NCBI GenBank assembly: GCA_958299035.1
Contig: CATQJL010000223.1
Coordinates: 55,472,302-55,536,301, forward strand
Length of the DNA stretch: 64,000 nucleotides
DNA from: Cylicocyclus nassatus
Taxonomy: Eukaryota > Nematoda > Chromadorea > Rhabditida > Strongylidae
Direction of reading: 5' to 3'
Positions within the stretch are counted from its first letter, which is position 1. Each line of letters opens with the position of its first letter. A program made the position numbers and the translations under genes. Below are positions 45,903 to 58,080 of this stretch, piece by piece. The notes below the pieces were generated by a model. The model did no database searches, had not been told where the DNA came from, and saw only the letters and a program-made list of their open reading frames with translations.

Positions 45903-46640
45903 TGATAGAATTTCTAAAAGCTATCAAAAGCCTAAAGGAAAGAGTATCAGGTTGTGCCCATTAAAACCTCTTTAAGTGCAGAAACAATTTATGAAAAAAA
46001 ATTTGAGGAATGACTTAAACAAGTGAAGATGTCTCGCTAAACAATTTGCCGTCCTAATTTCGACTCTAATGTATTCTACTGCGACTTCCGGGGCACTGCC
46101 AGACCGCAAAAAATCGACTCCTTTGCTATCACTCCCACAAATCTGCCTGTTATCCTAAACCAGGGTCCGGTTCTAGCTGTGCCGGACCCTGGTCTAGATA
46201 ACAGGCAATCTGGAACAAAATTCATGAAAATCAAGGTTCTGCGGTTTACTGAGCTCAGCACCCTTTGGCGTGTTCGCTGCAGTACAGTCTACAGATTTCT
46301 GCATAGACGTTCGCAAACTGGGTCCCTATTTGAGCGACGTTCGGCATACTATCTTATCACATCAATTGTATCTAAGGTATCGCAATAGAGCAGGTTAAAT
46401 TATCCAATTGGCATTGTATAAGTTCAACCCAACTACATAAATCACACCACTGCGCAAGACGAGTCGCTATTTTGCGACATTGATGGCCCACATGCATATT
46501 CGTTTCCTTTGAGTAGAAGGTTTAACACTAATTTCGACCGCAAGGGTACTTTTGCGAAAGGAATCCCCGCTCCCTCCCCCCCCCCCCCCTTCTAGGTACG
46601 CTTTTCACTTCCGCTAATGTTCATCTTCCATTTCTGTCTA
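45903..46640. other. AT-rich DNA with one perfect hairpin
   Basis: Only the hairpin at 46144-46207 and a C-run at about 46575-46588 were recognised. Confidence 0.4.
46144..46207. repeat. Isolated 26-bp-arm hairpin
   Basis: TGCCTGTTATCC and CCAGGGTCCGG on the left pair with CCGGACCCTGG and AGATAACAGGCA on the right around an 11-nt loop. One or two mismatches. Could be a very small MITE or a transcribed hairpin. Confidence 0.75.
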
Positions 46641-46869
46641 AAGGGTCGGGCATAATTCACGCGATTTCAGTCGCGACGCGATTTGGCAATTTGCCATAAC
46701 TCTTCGGATCAAACACTAGCAAACTGCATATGCGTATGTGTAACTTACGTAGATTCATAAAATGCCCTATCTTCTGTATATTTGAAATGTGCCTACAGTG
46801 AGTTATGGACAGTTGGAATATTGCCAAATCGCGTCGCGATTGAAATCACGTGAAGTATGCCCGGCCCTT
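46641..46869. mobile_element. MITE with AAGGGCCGGGCATACTTC ends, copy 1
   Basis: AAGGGTCGGGCATAATTCAC pairs with GTGAAGTATGCCCGGCCCTT; the arms also share CGCGACGCGATTTGGCAAT and its inverse. 229 bp. Related copies at 58289-58527 and 60193-60427. Confidence 0.82.
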
Positions 46870-47084
46870 GTGCTTTCTATCGCCGAGGTTTCGCAGCGGG
46901 CACATCCTCCAAATATCATTTTTGACGCATTAGGTCCAAGACAACTGCTGAAGCCTGTGTGCATGTAAACCCAGCCCTGTAGGAGTAAAAAATTAGTACG
47001 TTTCCGTGTTGTCCAGCAAAAATGATTGTACAAGACCTCGTTTCCATAAAAAAATTTTGCAGCGAAAAATGTGACGCGCCACCC

Positions 47085-47475
47085 TATACAGTTGTTTGCG
47101 GGACTTGCGGGATTTAGTCATAACTTCTTCTAAAACAACTTTATTTGGAATCTGCAAGAAGGTTTGGGTTCAGCTTGATGAGGCAATCTTTTAGTACACA
47201 TTATGCCCGTTTTCCATGGTGCACTAGGTTGTACTTGCATGCGTTATGAGAACCATGTATTGTTGCTAGAACCAGAAACATGTATTGTTGCTCATATGAT
47301 CAAATTTTGAAAATAACAAAGTAGTATCATATGTCTACCGTATCACCATGGACTACGGGCATAATGTATACTAAAAGATTCGTCTCATCAAGTTGAAGCC
47401 AAATCTTCTTGCAGATTCCAAATAAAGTTATATTAGAAGAAATTACAACCAAATCCCGCAAATCCCGCAAATCCT
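47085..47475. mobile_element. Foldback element, about 390 bp
   Basis: CAACTTTATTTGGAATCTGCAAGAAG (about 47133) and TTTTAGTACACATTATGCCC (about 47190) are repeated inverted at about 47360-47430. Outer GCGGGACTTGCGGGATTT pairs with AAATCCCGCAAATCCCGC. Roughly 130-bp arms. Confidence 0.7.
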
Positions 47476-47612
47476 TTAAATACCGCAATTTTGGCCAAAT
47501 TCCAGCGCTACAACTGTAGATACAGTCCGAATTTCTCAGTCCCCACCCTTCTGCTATATTAATCGCTGAGAAAGGCGTGATAAGCGAAATTTGATTGTCA
47601 CGCTGAATAGGA

Positions 47613-47668
47613 TTAAAAAAGACGTATGTGTACTAACACCGATTTAGTACACATACGCACGTCTTTTA
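47613..47668. repeat. Short hairpin, 24-bp arms
   Basis: AAAGACGTATGTGTACTAA is inverse to TTAGTACACATACGCACGTCTTT with a small loop (CACCGA) and a 2-nt bulge. Confidence 0.7.
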
Positions 47669-48639
47669 CCGCTCTGTATGCTGCTATTGAGCTCTTAGTT
47701 GGCATTGCTGACGATGATAGCCCTTAATATTCTAACTCTTTTCAAGCGCATACATCAAGATCAAAGTATTATGGAAAATAAAACTGAATTGCCATCAAAC
47801 TATGGTGTACACTATACGAGCGCTTTGCCTCGTGCTCAGTTTCTTCTACTCGAAGCTTTCCCTACCGCCATAAATATTCAAAATCTGGCATCCATATCAA
47901 CAGAATATGCATAGCATTACACAAAGAGCCCCAAACTATCTATTTGGAGGGTTTTCCAAACATATTCCCATGCAAAACAGCCGTAAAATACCGTTTTACG
48001 AAGCCATTCCATACGAATGAATTGCCTACGCAAATCCACAAGGCCTGCAAGGAACTGCTCACATATTTGAGAGAGAGATATCAAATATAATTAGCAGAAG
48101 ATAAAAGATGAGCAGTTGTTTTATGAAACTTCTCACAACTATTGACTATAGAGTAGGTAGTAAATTTTCGGGATATGTAAAAAAACGAAAAATAGAACTT
48201 TGAGATTCAGATAAACGCGCGATCCATGGCCTGCTCTATTTCTCGGATTTGATAACTCAAAAATTTTCAAACATGAGAAAATAAAATACTTTACAATGCC
48301 ACCATTAAAGAAATTCCCTTCAGAAGCTGAACAAACATTCGAAATTGATGTAAAAGTGTAGTGTTTTGGAAATATGTCTTAGGCATTCTAAACCTACACC
48401 GACGAATAATTGCGAAAATTTGACTGCAATGGATTTTGCAGCAAGCACTTTGGCCAGCAATTAACACTGGCATTACATTTACACATGCAATTGCGTCAAA
48501 TGATGGTGAAAATGAGATCAGGGTGAATTATTATAGCTGAGATATCAAGTAGAAAAATGAGCTAGATTACATTTTGCAAAACGAGTTTGCAAACGCTTAA
48601 AGCAAAGTTCAACAAAACCAAAAACAAGAAGTAATAGAC
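47669..48639. other. AT-rich DNA
   Basis: No gene, RNA or repeat recognised. Confidence 0.45.
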
Positions 48640-48930
48640 GCACGGACCTACTGTGAATGCGGACTGTCTGCGCTCTCCTCTCACTGTGCACTCTCTCACT
48701 TTTCTGCAACAATCCCAGATGACCACTTATGTGAAATGACCCGAGGCAGCTGTGGTCATTAGAATGGTTCCAAAAAGTATAGCTGATTCGTTGATCGCAC
48801 GGATTCACATCACTGCGGAGCACGCGCCGCGAGGTAAAACGCTTGTCCCATTGCAAATACGCCATTGTCCAAATCGTGCTTTCGCGACAATTCAGCCGCG
48901 CCGCGCGTGGTCCGCATTTAAGCAATCCGT
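48640..48930. mobile_element. Palindromic MITE, about 290 bp
   Basis: CGCACGGACCTACTGTGAAT / GCGGAC at the left pairs imperfectly with GTCCGCATTTAAGCAATCCGTGCGG at the right. GC-rich right half. It generates frames on both strands up to 126 codons that I do not accept as genes. Confidence 0.5.
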
Positions 48931-49599
48931 GCGGTCAACTCGACGATACATACTATCAAAAACAGGTTAGTAAATTTGCAATGTGTAATAGTAATGAAAA
49001 GAGAGTTTATATCCTTTTTATACTCATTTCAAACTATCCGGTTTCGGAGCTAAGAATTATGCTAGTTAGCTTCCTTTGTGCTTCTCATCAGTGATTCCTA
49101 AGGACGTTCCACAAGTAAATCACTGCAAAAATAACCAGCTTTAGATGTGATGGTGAAAATAACCAACAACTGGACTACATAATTGCGCGAGAAAAATGAA
49201 AGCAGCACAGGATTTTCAAAAATAAAAAAATAGTAGATGAAGTCGGTAAGGTGGCAATGAAGATAGCAGACACTTCCCGGTGCTAATTCAGTTATCTAGG
49301 GTGCAGAGATTCTATGAATATTTCTTGACGAAAACAAAGGACTCATGTCTGCTGTCTATGCATAGGAGGTTTTTTGATTCCTCAGACTCAGCACCCCATC
49401 GCTGAGAATTTATTACTAACTAATTGAATAAAACTGAGTCCGAGCCAATTCTGCGTTCAATTTTCAATGTCTAGAAGCTCAAAAAAACCAAGAAAATCTT
49501 TATTTTGCAGATTTAGGACTTTAGAAAACCAAGACCATAGCATAGTGACTTACTAGTGCTATATCTAGCATAGCGCCATGGTGTCAAATCTAGTAAAGC

Positions 49600-49790
49600 G
49601 TGTAAGGCTGCGCCAGAGTTACCCGTGCCAACGCCGTTCCAACGTGCCAGCGCCATGCCAGCGCCGTGTTAGTGCCGTACCTGAGCGTCAATCGATCAAA
49701 ACGGGCGTTCAAGCGGGCTGCGGCACGGCGCTGACACGGCGCTGGAACTTTGCTGGAACGGCGCTGCCACAGTCTCGCACACGCTCAACC
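49600..49790. repeat. GC-rich GCGCTGGC-type dispersed repeat, copy 3
   Basis: Best-preserved copy: GTGCCAGCGCCATGCCAGCGCC on the left is inverse in style to GGCACGGCGCTGACACGGCGCTGG on the right, around CAATCGATCAAAACGGGCG. About 190 bp palindrome-like. Confidence 0.65.
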
Positions 49791-51130
49791 CTTTTATGAA
49801 GGCATTGAGCAGTGCGAGACGCTTAAATAGATGCTTCATGCAATAAAACGGTTAATGACATCATTTAACAGACAATAAATATCCAATGCTAGACGAAACG
49901 GCTGCTATAGACATGTATTAGCCAATTTAGCACAGTAAAATGATCTCCCTTCACAACTTTTGGGCAGTTTATAGTTCCATATCCGCACTAACTGCCCACG
50001 CAAGTACAGAAATCCTTAGCATGCTGAATGACGTGGTTGTTCTGCTTATATGCAATAGACACCTCGAAAGAAATTCATCAAACTAGGTTGTCTTAAGCAA
50101 GAAAATTGCGGGTACTTGATTTGCACATGACATGTTACCGCGGAATCGCTATTCTAAAAAATCTCTAAAGTTCATTTTCTTTATTGTCAGTACAGTAACC
50201 GAGCAAATGTTCCGGTGGACCTGTCTCCAAATTGCGTTGAAAGAATTGGCATTAAATGGAAATATGAAAATATGCATATGTGAAACCATCGAGTACACAA
50301 AATCTCTATTTCGGGCAATTCCCCCAGAAGTTCACAAAGAAATGGATTGAATTGATTGCAAAGTTTATATCTAGCTCGTATATCAAAACGATACTGTGAA
50401 CTTACTGTAGATGGAAAGCAAGGTGATTGTGCGTTTCGAAAAGAGTTTGAATCATTATATTGAATCAAAGCTTTTCACATCAATTAAAGGCGTCGAACAA
50501 ATCTTTTGGAGCCATAATTTTACCTCCTCTTTCTAGAGTAAAGCAAGCTGCACAAGATAGCATATAGTACTACTCAAAAATTCCGATTCGAGTGTTAGGG
50601 CTGGATTAAAAATTTTCAAGCACCCGCAAACCTTCTTTTTTGATAAGAATTCGGAAGATAAAAATGACCAAGAACTACAAAAAATTTGACCTTTTCCGAG
50701 TCTTTGATGCTAAAGCTAATTTCTCGAAAACTAGCATTTGTAGGAGGCTAAAATTATGTGCTTCTACTAACTGAGATTTGCAGCACAAAAATACTTATGC
50801 AGGAACAGCTCAACGCTACTTTGGCGGAAAATGTCAATTTTCGTTTTTATCTCCAGTCATCGAAGCAAAAACAGTAACTGCACATTTAAATGTCTGATGC
50901 GGAAGGTTGAGCTTCTCCTTGCAAGCTGCGATTCCGCAAGATATGGAAGGACATCCTTTCAGGATGTTTGCGTATATTTTAATTTTGCCTTCAAGCTTCA
51001 TGCAAATCTAAATTCTTGCGATTAATTAAATTCATCTTGTACAGCCTGCGGTGCTCCAAATATGTTTCTTACATTTTTACATAAGCTAAACCGCCTTAGC
51101 GCAGGGAACGTATTAATTTGAATCATAATA
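49791..51130. other. AT-rich DNA
   Basis: No gene recognised. TAGAGTAAAGCAAGCTGCACA at 50535-50555 is a diverged form of the motif shared by foldback elements. Confidence 0.4.
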
Positions 51131-52047
51131 TTAGGTTGATTCATAATTAATGCACGTTTTCTATACTTCAACTATCAACCAAGGTAATTCTTTTTTGAAA
51201 AGACATTTCTAGGCGCAATAAAAACTACTATAACCACCAAACCAGTGGCTATAAAACAGATACTTTTGCGTGACTGTATCTGTCATAAAAAAGATTTTCT
51301 TGCCTGGAGATTGCCAACAACTTTTTTCGGAAACCTCTACTTTGAAAGAGCATAACTTGTGCTTGAATGAAGTAGGATAAAGCAGACTTCGCTCATCGTG
51401 TAGCCAAGGGCCTCTTGAGCGGTAATGCCAAGCTTGGATTTTAAAGAAAAAATTTGAAAGAAAATATCGCGAAAAAGTCGAAAGTGCTCACATTTTTCTG
51501 GCATCGCGGGGGGTTCAAAAATCGGTCATTTTTGAAAATATTTCATTTATCTCCGCTGGAAAGTGAGAAAACTTTAGCGCTTTTCTACCATCAAATGAAC
51601 TAGGTCTACACTTGCTTGGTAGTGCAAAAGACCTGCAATCGCCTTTTGCTTCAAAGTTCTATATGGCACGGAAGGGCCGCGATGATCATCAAAGTTCGCA
51701 ATTGAATTTCTCGGCTCAGAATTCATGAAGAATTTTGTTCAAATAGCATCTTGTAGCGCAAAGTTTTCTAATCTCTATGCATATTTTTATAATTGATCCG
51801 CTCATTCTTCATGGATTTAGGGCAAAAAGAGTGAAAAGCAAAAATTTTGGAATTTAGTCTCTTTCATTCGAAGGCTCAGAACTTTGGAATGAACGGAGAT
51901 GTACGAAAGCGATGGGCGACGTAAGAAACTAGAAAAAACGTTCTTTCAGATGGTGTAAAAAATTTTTCAGGGAATTGTTTACACATCTACTACCAGCTCT
52001 TGGAAGAAGAGGTGAGAAAGACGTGCATCAAATATGAATCAACCTAA
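51131..52047. mobile_element. Mariner-type element, 917 bp
   Basis: TTAGGTTGATTCATAATTAA at the left and its inverse (two changes) at the right, flanked by TA at 51129-51130 and 52048-52049. TTAGGTTG ends are characteristic of mariner. No intact transposase inside. Confidence 0.82.
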
Positions 52048-52049
52048 TA

Positions 52050-52265
52050 TTAGGTTGACCGGTTCGTTTGCACCATCTCCAAAATTCATCTGAAGTTTCC
52101 AACAAATTGCTTTTGTTATTCTTATTCCTATTCTTATTCTTAAGCCGCTGCGATATCTTTAAAAAAGCATAATCTGGCCTTTCAAAAAAAATAAAAGCAA
52201 TCAAATCGGTTGGGAAAATCAGAGGTTACGAATCTTTCGAAATGGTGCAAAGAATTTTTGAACCA
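52050..52265. mobile_element. Possible small mariner-type MITE abutting the previous element
   Basis: TTAGGTTGACCGGTTCGTTT then GCACCAT begins directly after the shared TA. A weak inverse (AATGGTGCAAAG...TTGAACCAATT) occurs near 52235-52265. Right end uncertain. Confidence 0.35.
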
Positions 52266-53045
52266 ATTTAACTTAACTTTTATTTTTTGCACTGAACAAC
52301 TCACTTGGTGATTCTTGGACGATAGATTTGCAACCGAAAATGGGCAGGAAATTTCAATGCATGATAAGATGGGAAAAATTCTTGGCAGAAGTGAAAATGA
52401 ACATGAACTGACAACTGAATATCCGTAATGCCTCGAATTAGTCAGCAACTTTCGATTTATTCTCGTCAAGTTCATCTGTTAGGTGCGTCAGACATAAGCG
52501 GATATAAAATGGCTAATGAAAGCAAAGAATACTATTATAGGGCGAGCAAAAAATCTATTCATGCTTTTGAATGCTTCAGCGCCCTATGGAATCAGAATCG
52601 CAACAGTTGAATATAATAAATACTGCGAAAATAGATTTAGCATTTCCTTGACTTGCAAATCTTCAAAAAGAAGCAAATGCGCAAATCAGAATTCTTCCGA
52701 AGAAAAAGAGAATAGCGGAAGCTTCGCAGGCTTCACATGCTGTTTGCAGATGTTTACCATTTTGCAAAGAATAGCAATCTTTTGAGCTGTTGGGTAAGCC
52801 TTCAAGAACAATGTTTGTCTTCTTCCTCCTATGGCACCAAAAAAAACGAAAAAAAATTAGGTTTTAATCAATTCGAGCGGAATTTTCATTTCGTTTTAGT
52901 GCATGAAAAGTTATTTCTTGGTAGATAACACTGGATATACAGGGTGTCCTATGAGAATTTTGAAAAAAAAAGACAAAAAGAGGCAATCTTATAAAAATTG
53001 TGCAGAAGGCTAAAAACGCATGCTGATTACCTTGATAACTTTATA
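52266..53045. other. AT-rich DNA
   Basis: No gene supported. A lone CAGGGTGTCC terminus at about 52940 looks like one end of a Tc1/mariner MITE. Confidence 0.4.
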
Positions 53046-53750
53046 CTAGGTGCGTCAAAAGTTTTGTCAGTTTTTTTTCAATCCATCGGCAAACACGCTA
53101 GAATGGAGATAAACAAATGCTTCAAAATGTTTCCGATGCAGAATTTCTTCTTCTTTACAGCTGTTGAACTCTCATTGTGTTCCGTTGCGAGAATGACGAG
53201 ATATTCGCTGGAAATTACAACCACTCGTTTTTACCATGTCCAACTTTCGCTAATTTTCAAAATTTTTGTTTTCGGTTCAAATTGTGAAGATTTTGAAACA
53301 TAGGTTACGTCAGTGCGCACTCATGAAATTGAGAAATACTGCGATTTTCAGCATAAATTTCGCTTGTCTTGGCAAAACAGACAACTCTTAGAAAGAGGAG
53401 AAAAATCTGCATCGAATGGTGACTGAAATGTTTAGCATTTTCTGTTCTACGAGCTCAAAATAGGCTGAATGTATAATTTGGTCACTTCAAAAAATAAATC
53501 GTAGAAATTCTGGGAGACAACGTAGGGCTACAAAAAATTGCTTCTGTTGGCAAAAGGTTTGCCCTATCTGCCGGTTATTAGGGCTCCTCCGAATGTCTCA
53601 TACAAAAATTTTGAAAATTAGCGAAATTTGGACATGGTAAAAAACGAGTGGTTGTAATTTCCAGCAAATATCTCGTCACTCTTGATGCGCTTGTTTATCT
53701 TCATTCGGCGATGGATTGAAAAAACTGACAAAACTTTCGGACCAACCTAA
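53046..53750. mobile_element. Mariner-type foldback element, 705 bp
   Basis: Left CTAGGTGCGTCAAAAGTTTT and right (inverse) TTAGGTTGGTCCGAAAGTTTT, flanked by TA on both sides. The arms pair for about 240 bp (AACCACTCGTTTTTACCATG and inverse). Shares the TTTTACCATGTCCAA arm word with the 14.1 kb element, so they are distant members of one family. Confidence 0.82.
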
Positions 53751-54026
53751 TACAATTTTTTGGCTTTTTCAAAGGTAATCACTATTCCGACGAATATTAC
53801 AAACAGTTGTTACAGTACACTTGACAACCAAAAGAGAGCATCAAAGCGAAGTGTTATTACAGAGATGGAAATATTGAGGACTACTTGAAGTTACGCAAGA
53901 CAAAAACAGTGGCAAAGTTAGGATTTTTTGGGCAATTTCAAGAAAAAATACCTCCATGAATGGCTTAAATGATGCCCGTTTGAAAGATAGACGAAATGCG
54001 TTGGTCACAGTTTATAATACTTACTA

Positions 54027-54895
54027 TTAGGGTGATCACTAAAAAAATGGGACACCTAGAGAATAAATGTAGATTTCTCAAAAAAGAAAAATGATTAAAC
54101 TTCCCAATTTCGATAGATGTTAGAATAGATTATTCTCTTTCAGAAAATACCTATATGAGTTCATTTACATGATTAATAATTTTTATACTTGCTGAAATGC
54201 AAAGGTAGTCACTTCGATAAATTACGAATTTTGAGCAGTATCTGCGCAGTGAAACATGTGAAACCACCCAAGGTACCACTGCTGGAGTGGGTGGTGGGGC
54301 AGTCACTCAATCCACGACAGCTTGATGGCCTCAACTTTCAAAGTCAGGAGATATAGCCATTAGTAGCTTCGAGAACAAAGATACGCGTTATTCAATTCTT
54401 TGCAGGTGAACGCATGTTCTATAGGTACCATGTGAAAGAGCTTTTTACGCTCTATCCATCCATATGCAGTTTACCTCACATTTTATCTATCTTCGGAAAA
54501 TACAGATTGAAACTTGATTTACTGGTTTTTGTTGCGCCAAAAATCGCGATTTTCCAGGTAATTCGCTTTTTTACCCTGAAATAGAAAGAAATTCTGTATG
54601 TTTCATACACTGTTTGAAAGAGCATGAACAGCTCTTTCGAATGATATATCAACTGCTCTATAACTTTGCGGTATGGCAGCGCAAGAATGAGCGAGGTTCA
54701 AAAAATCCTGTTCGAGTTCTTCAGGGCGCCACGCGTAGGGTTGTGGGAGAGGAGCGTTGACGTTTTGCCAGAATAATAGGCGAAGGTCGCTTATATAAGC
54801 GACGTTTACGCTGCAGCCTGCTTGTTGTTGATCGAAACAAAAAATCTCAAAATTTGACAAAAATCAAGCTGTCCCATTTTTAGTGATCACCCTAA
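54027..54895. mobile_element. Tc1/mariner-type element, 869 bp
   Basis: TTAGGGTGATCACTAAAAAA at the left and its inverse at the right, then TGGGACA/TGTCCCA; TA at 54025-54026 and 54896-54897. No intact transposase; an 85-codon frame at 54860-54603 is unsupported. Confidence 0.82.
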
Positions 54896-55025
54896 TAATT
54901 ATTCTCCCAAGTTAAGATGGGAGCTCAAAAGTTCCATCATTTTTGACACAATCTAATAAAACTGAAATCCTAGAAGTTGTAAAAAAGTTTTCCACGAAAG
55001 TAAGAGAGCCTCTTGCAAAGTCAAG
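54896..55025. other. Short unique spacer
   Basis: Nothing recognised. Confidence 0.5.
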
Positions 55026-55530
55026 TATAGTCGTCCTCCCCCCCCCCCCCCCCCACTAGACACCTAGTGGACGAATTCGAATTTGAAGTAAAGCACGCCG
55101 TTTGCGGCAGAGCGCGGTACCTGCAGCCCTCACTTTGATCTCAAACAGACTTTTTTGTGTTTTTGGAACGTTTCATCCTATTTTTTGAATGCTAGCAGTC
55201 TTCTTAACTGGATTGTAGACTTTGTTAGTCTTGAGTGATGTTTCCTGCTAATATGCTCGTTATTTGAATTCTGATTTCAAATTTAGCTGAAATAAAAACC
55301 GAAGAAGCGAGCATAGTAGCACGAAACATCGCTAAGCAGCAACAATTTCGTCGATTTTGATTACAAACATCAATGAAACAAAAAATCACCATGCAACGAC
55401 GAAGAAACACCAGAGAATATTGGATGAGGTTAAACTGGAGTTGACAATGCCGCGCTCTGCCGCAATCGGCGTGCTCTAGTTCAAATTCGAATCCATCCAC
55501 TAGGTGTCTAGTGGGGGGAGGACAACTATA
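55026..55530. mobile_element. MITE with TATAGTCGTCCTCC ends, 505 bp
   Basis: TATAGTCGTCCTCC plus a C-run and CACTAGACACCTAGTGG at the left; CCACTAGGTGTCTAGTGGGG then GGAGGACAACTATA at the right. Arms of about 80 bp include GCCGTTTGCGGCAGAGCGCG and its near inverse. The left C-run is about 18 nt while the right G-run is 6, so the tract has expanded on one side. Confidence 0.8.
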
Positions 55531-55812
55531 AGAATGCGTGTTGAGCAAGAACCTAGATGTGCACACCTAGTTATTATAAAAATCACACGTTTTTCAACTT
55601 CATTTCGCCCAAAGGGAATGTCACATGATTTTTGGGAAGTTTCACATCGGATGAACTTGGATTTTTCGCCTACGAACTAACATTTTGCAAATCATTTTCT
55701 TGTAGCTTTCGGAAATTTTCGCGATTATTTATCTCATGTGAGAAGGATTAGGGTATGCAATAGCAACTTTTACAGTTTTTCCGAAACCTTTATTCTGAAC
55801 AAATCATACATA

Positions 55813-56018
55813 CAGGGCTTTACAACCTGAGTGTCCCACCCGCCCCGCTAGGACGCCACGCTTAGGTCCGCGCAGCGTTCGTTGCGCTGGTTGCGCGTCG
55901 ACTGAAGCTTGCGAAATCCGGGCGATACGCAGCAAAAGTCGCGCGCGGCCTGAGCGAGGCGGCCGCGTTGGAGGAGCCGCGCAAGCGAAACTTGCGACTC
56001 TCAGATTGAAAAGCCCTG
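55813..56018. mobile_element. MITE with CAGGGCTTT ends, 206 bp, GC-rich core
   Basis: CAGGGCTTTACAACCTGAG and CTCAGATTGAAAAGCCCTG are inverted, flanked by TA. The core (55850-55990) is very GC-rich for this window (GCGCGCGGCCTGAGCGAGGC), giving misleading frames on the minus strand. Confidence 0.7.
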
Positions 56019-58080
56019 TAACTCTCCTTTCTGACACTGAGGTCCATTCTTGCAAATTCTGTGAATACAGCTTTGTATTCACCAAACTCATTAGGTGTTC
56101 AACCTAAAGCAGAAAATAAAATCACTTCATTTGGTTAAATATCTTGGCGTAATGATGAAGAGAAATGCTGAAAAAGCAATTTTTCAGCCTTTTTATTAGA
56201 CTGGGAAGAAGTTCAACTATAATCGGCTTCTTTATGCGGTTTTACGAACTACACTTTTCCATTGAAACAAATTTTGCTGAGCAGAAATTTCATCTAATAT
56301 TACGAATTTCAATTTTCTTTACTCGACATTGCGCCTTTTCCCAGGTAAATTTCTAGAGCATTGAGATACACTTGTTTTTACTATATTACGAGCTATTTGA
56401 ATGAATTCCTCTACTTTTTGGTTCAAGATTTGATTTGACTAAAAATCTGTCCGAAAGTCAGTTTTGCTAGTGACGTCATACCGTCCATCAAAATTATAAA
56501 GGTGGACATTCAATTTGCACAATCTACAGTAATAGATGAAAATACGATTTTCGAAACTGAGAGATAAGTTTTGTTTCAGCCCAATATAGGAGGGAAGGCA
56601 GTGCAAATGAGTAAGAAGTGACGGAAGAAGGAAGTTAAAAAAACTTATTGGTATGGTGATGAAGTGCAAATATATGCGTGCTTAGCGCCTATCCATTGAT
56701 GAATGTCATAGCCATCGTCATTGGTGAGAGAAAGTGGCGAGGGCCCCTTGATCATTTGTCAAACTAAGAAGATATGTTTCAGTTCATTCACAATCAATTC
56801 AAGAAATGGAAGGAAAAGTTCCCAACAAGATAGTCGTACCCTAAAAACCGCAGCTATTCAAAAGCAACGTTCAGGCAAGTGCTCCCCCAATTAGTATCTA
56901 GTTTACAAGAAGGCCTAGCGATTAGGAAATCTACGCTGATCTGGTCCTTTAATATGGCCTCGGAATGGAAAGGAAAAAATGGATCTGGAACCCGCGAATG
57001 CTATCAAGCTCCGCCCACCTAGGTACTGCTAGTCGTCTGTTCCTTCAAGATAGGGCTCCCAGAAATCGGGTAAGGCACGGGAACGCCCCAAAAAGGCAAA
57101 AGCATGGAAAACAAAGATTTTTGTGAATTTTGCCTCTGGAATCGATCATTTTCTTCTTAAAAATTTGTCCATTCAATGTTGACTATAGATTTTCAATTGT
57201 GAAGACTGTAGTCGAAGTTCTTGAAGATAAATATAAATTAAATTAGAGATGCCTGATAACTTGACCTTAAAATGACAAGAGGTGTAAAGACTATAAATAA
57301 AATCCTGAAAATTCATTTATTTAGCAATACGTGTTATCTACATTTTTTTGATAATTCAAAAATACCCCCACTTAATTCAAACGTTGAAAGTATTAGACGT
57401 GCGAGCCTGGGCTCTGATGCAAGCTAGAAAAGTCCAAGGCAAAATGAACTTGAGGGGTGCAAGTACCCGACGAAGAACTTCAGACATTCATCATATAAAA
57501 ACCATATGGAGATAATTGAAAATTCCCGGGAACAAGATGCACCTGCGTTTGTAGGGAGGGAGCAGGTGCAATTAATGAGCGAAGTACTCTTGCTTCTGAC
57601 AATCTGCTTTACATAAACTTTTACTAAGACATAAAGAGCATATGTAGACAATAAAAGTAATGAAAGTTTGCATAACATAAAGAAGACCACCTGGAACATT
57701 TGAAAAAAGGGACAGCAATTCGGATCAAAAACGAAAATGCGTTTTTGAAGAAAAAACTTTTTTTGTAGTTAAGCCATCAAGGACAAGAAGGCGTAACAAG
57801 TTGAATGATTTGCTAGATTGCTTTTTGGCATTAAAATCAGATAAAAGAACGGCGAGACTTGTTCAACTGACTCTGTGGAAGTGGGCGGAGTTTGCCACTA
57901 TTTACGAATAAAACAATAAGCATGAGTGCTGAGCAAAAATCTACATGAATTTCAAGATTTTTTATTGCAAAGCTTAGAGAAGAATACCAAAACATGTTTG
58001 AGTAAGATTATAAGCAAAAAATAAGTAAAAAATAGTGCGTACAAATTTCGAAGGAGATGGAATAAATCCATAAGTATTAA
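56019..58080. other. AT-rich DNA
   Basis: No gene, RNA or element could be supported. Confidence 0.45.

Noticed and set aside
48545..48970. Overlapping 126-codon (minus) and 72-codon (plus) frames
   Set aside because: Coincide with a palindromic MITE whose arms were identified at 48640 and 48930.
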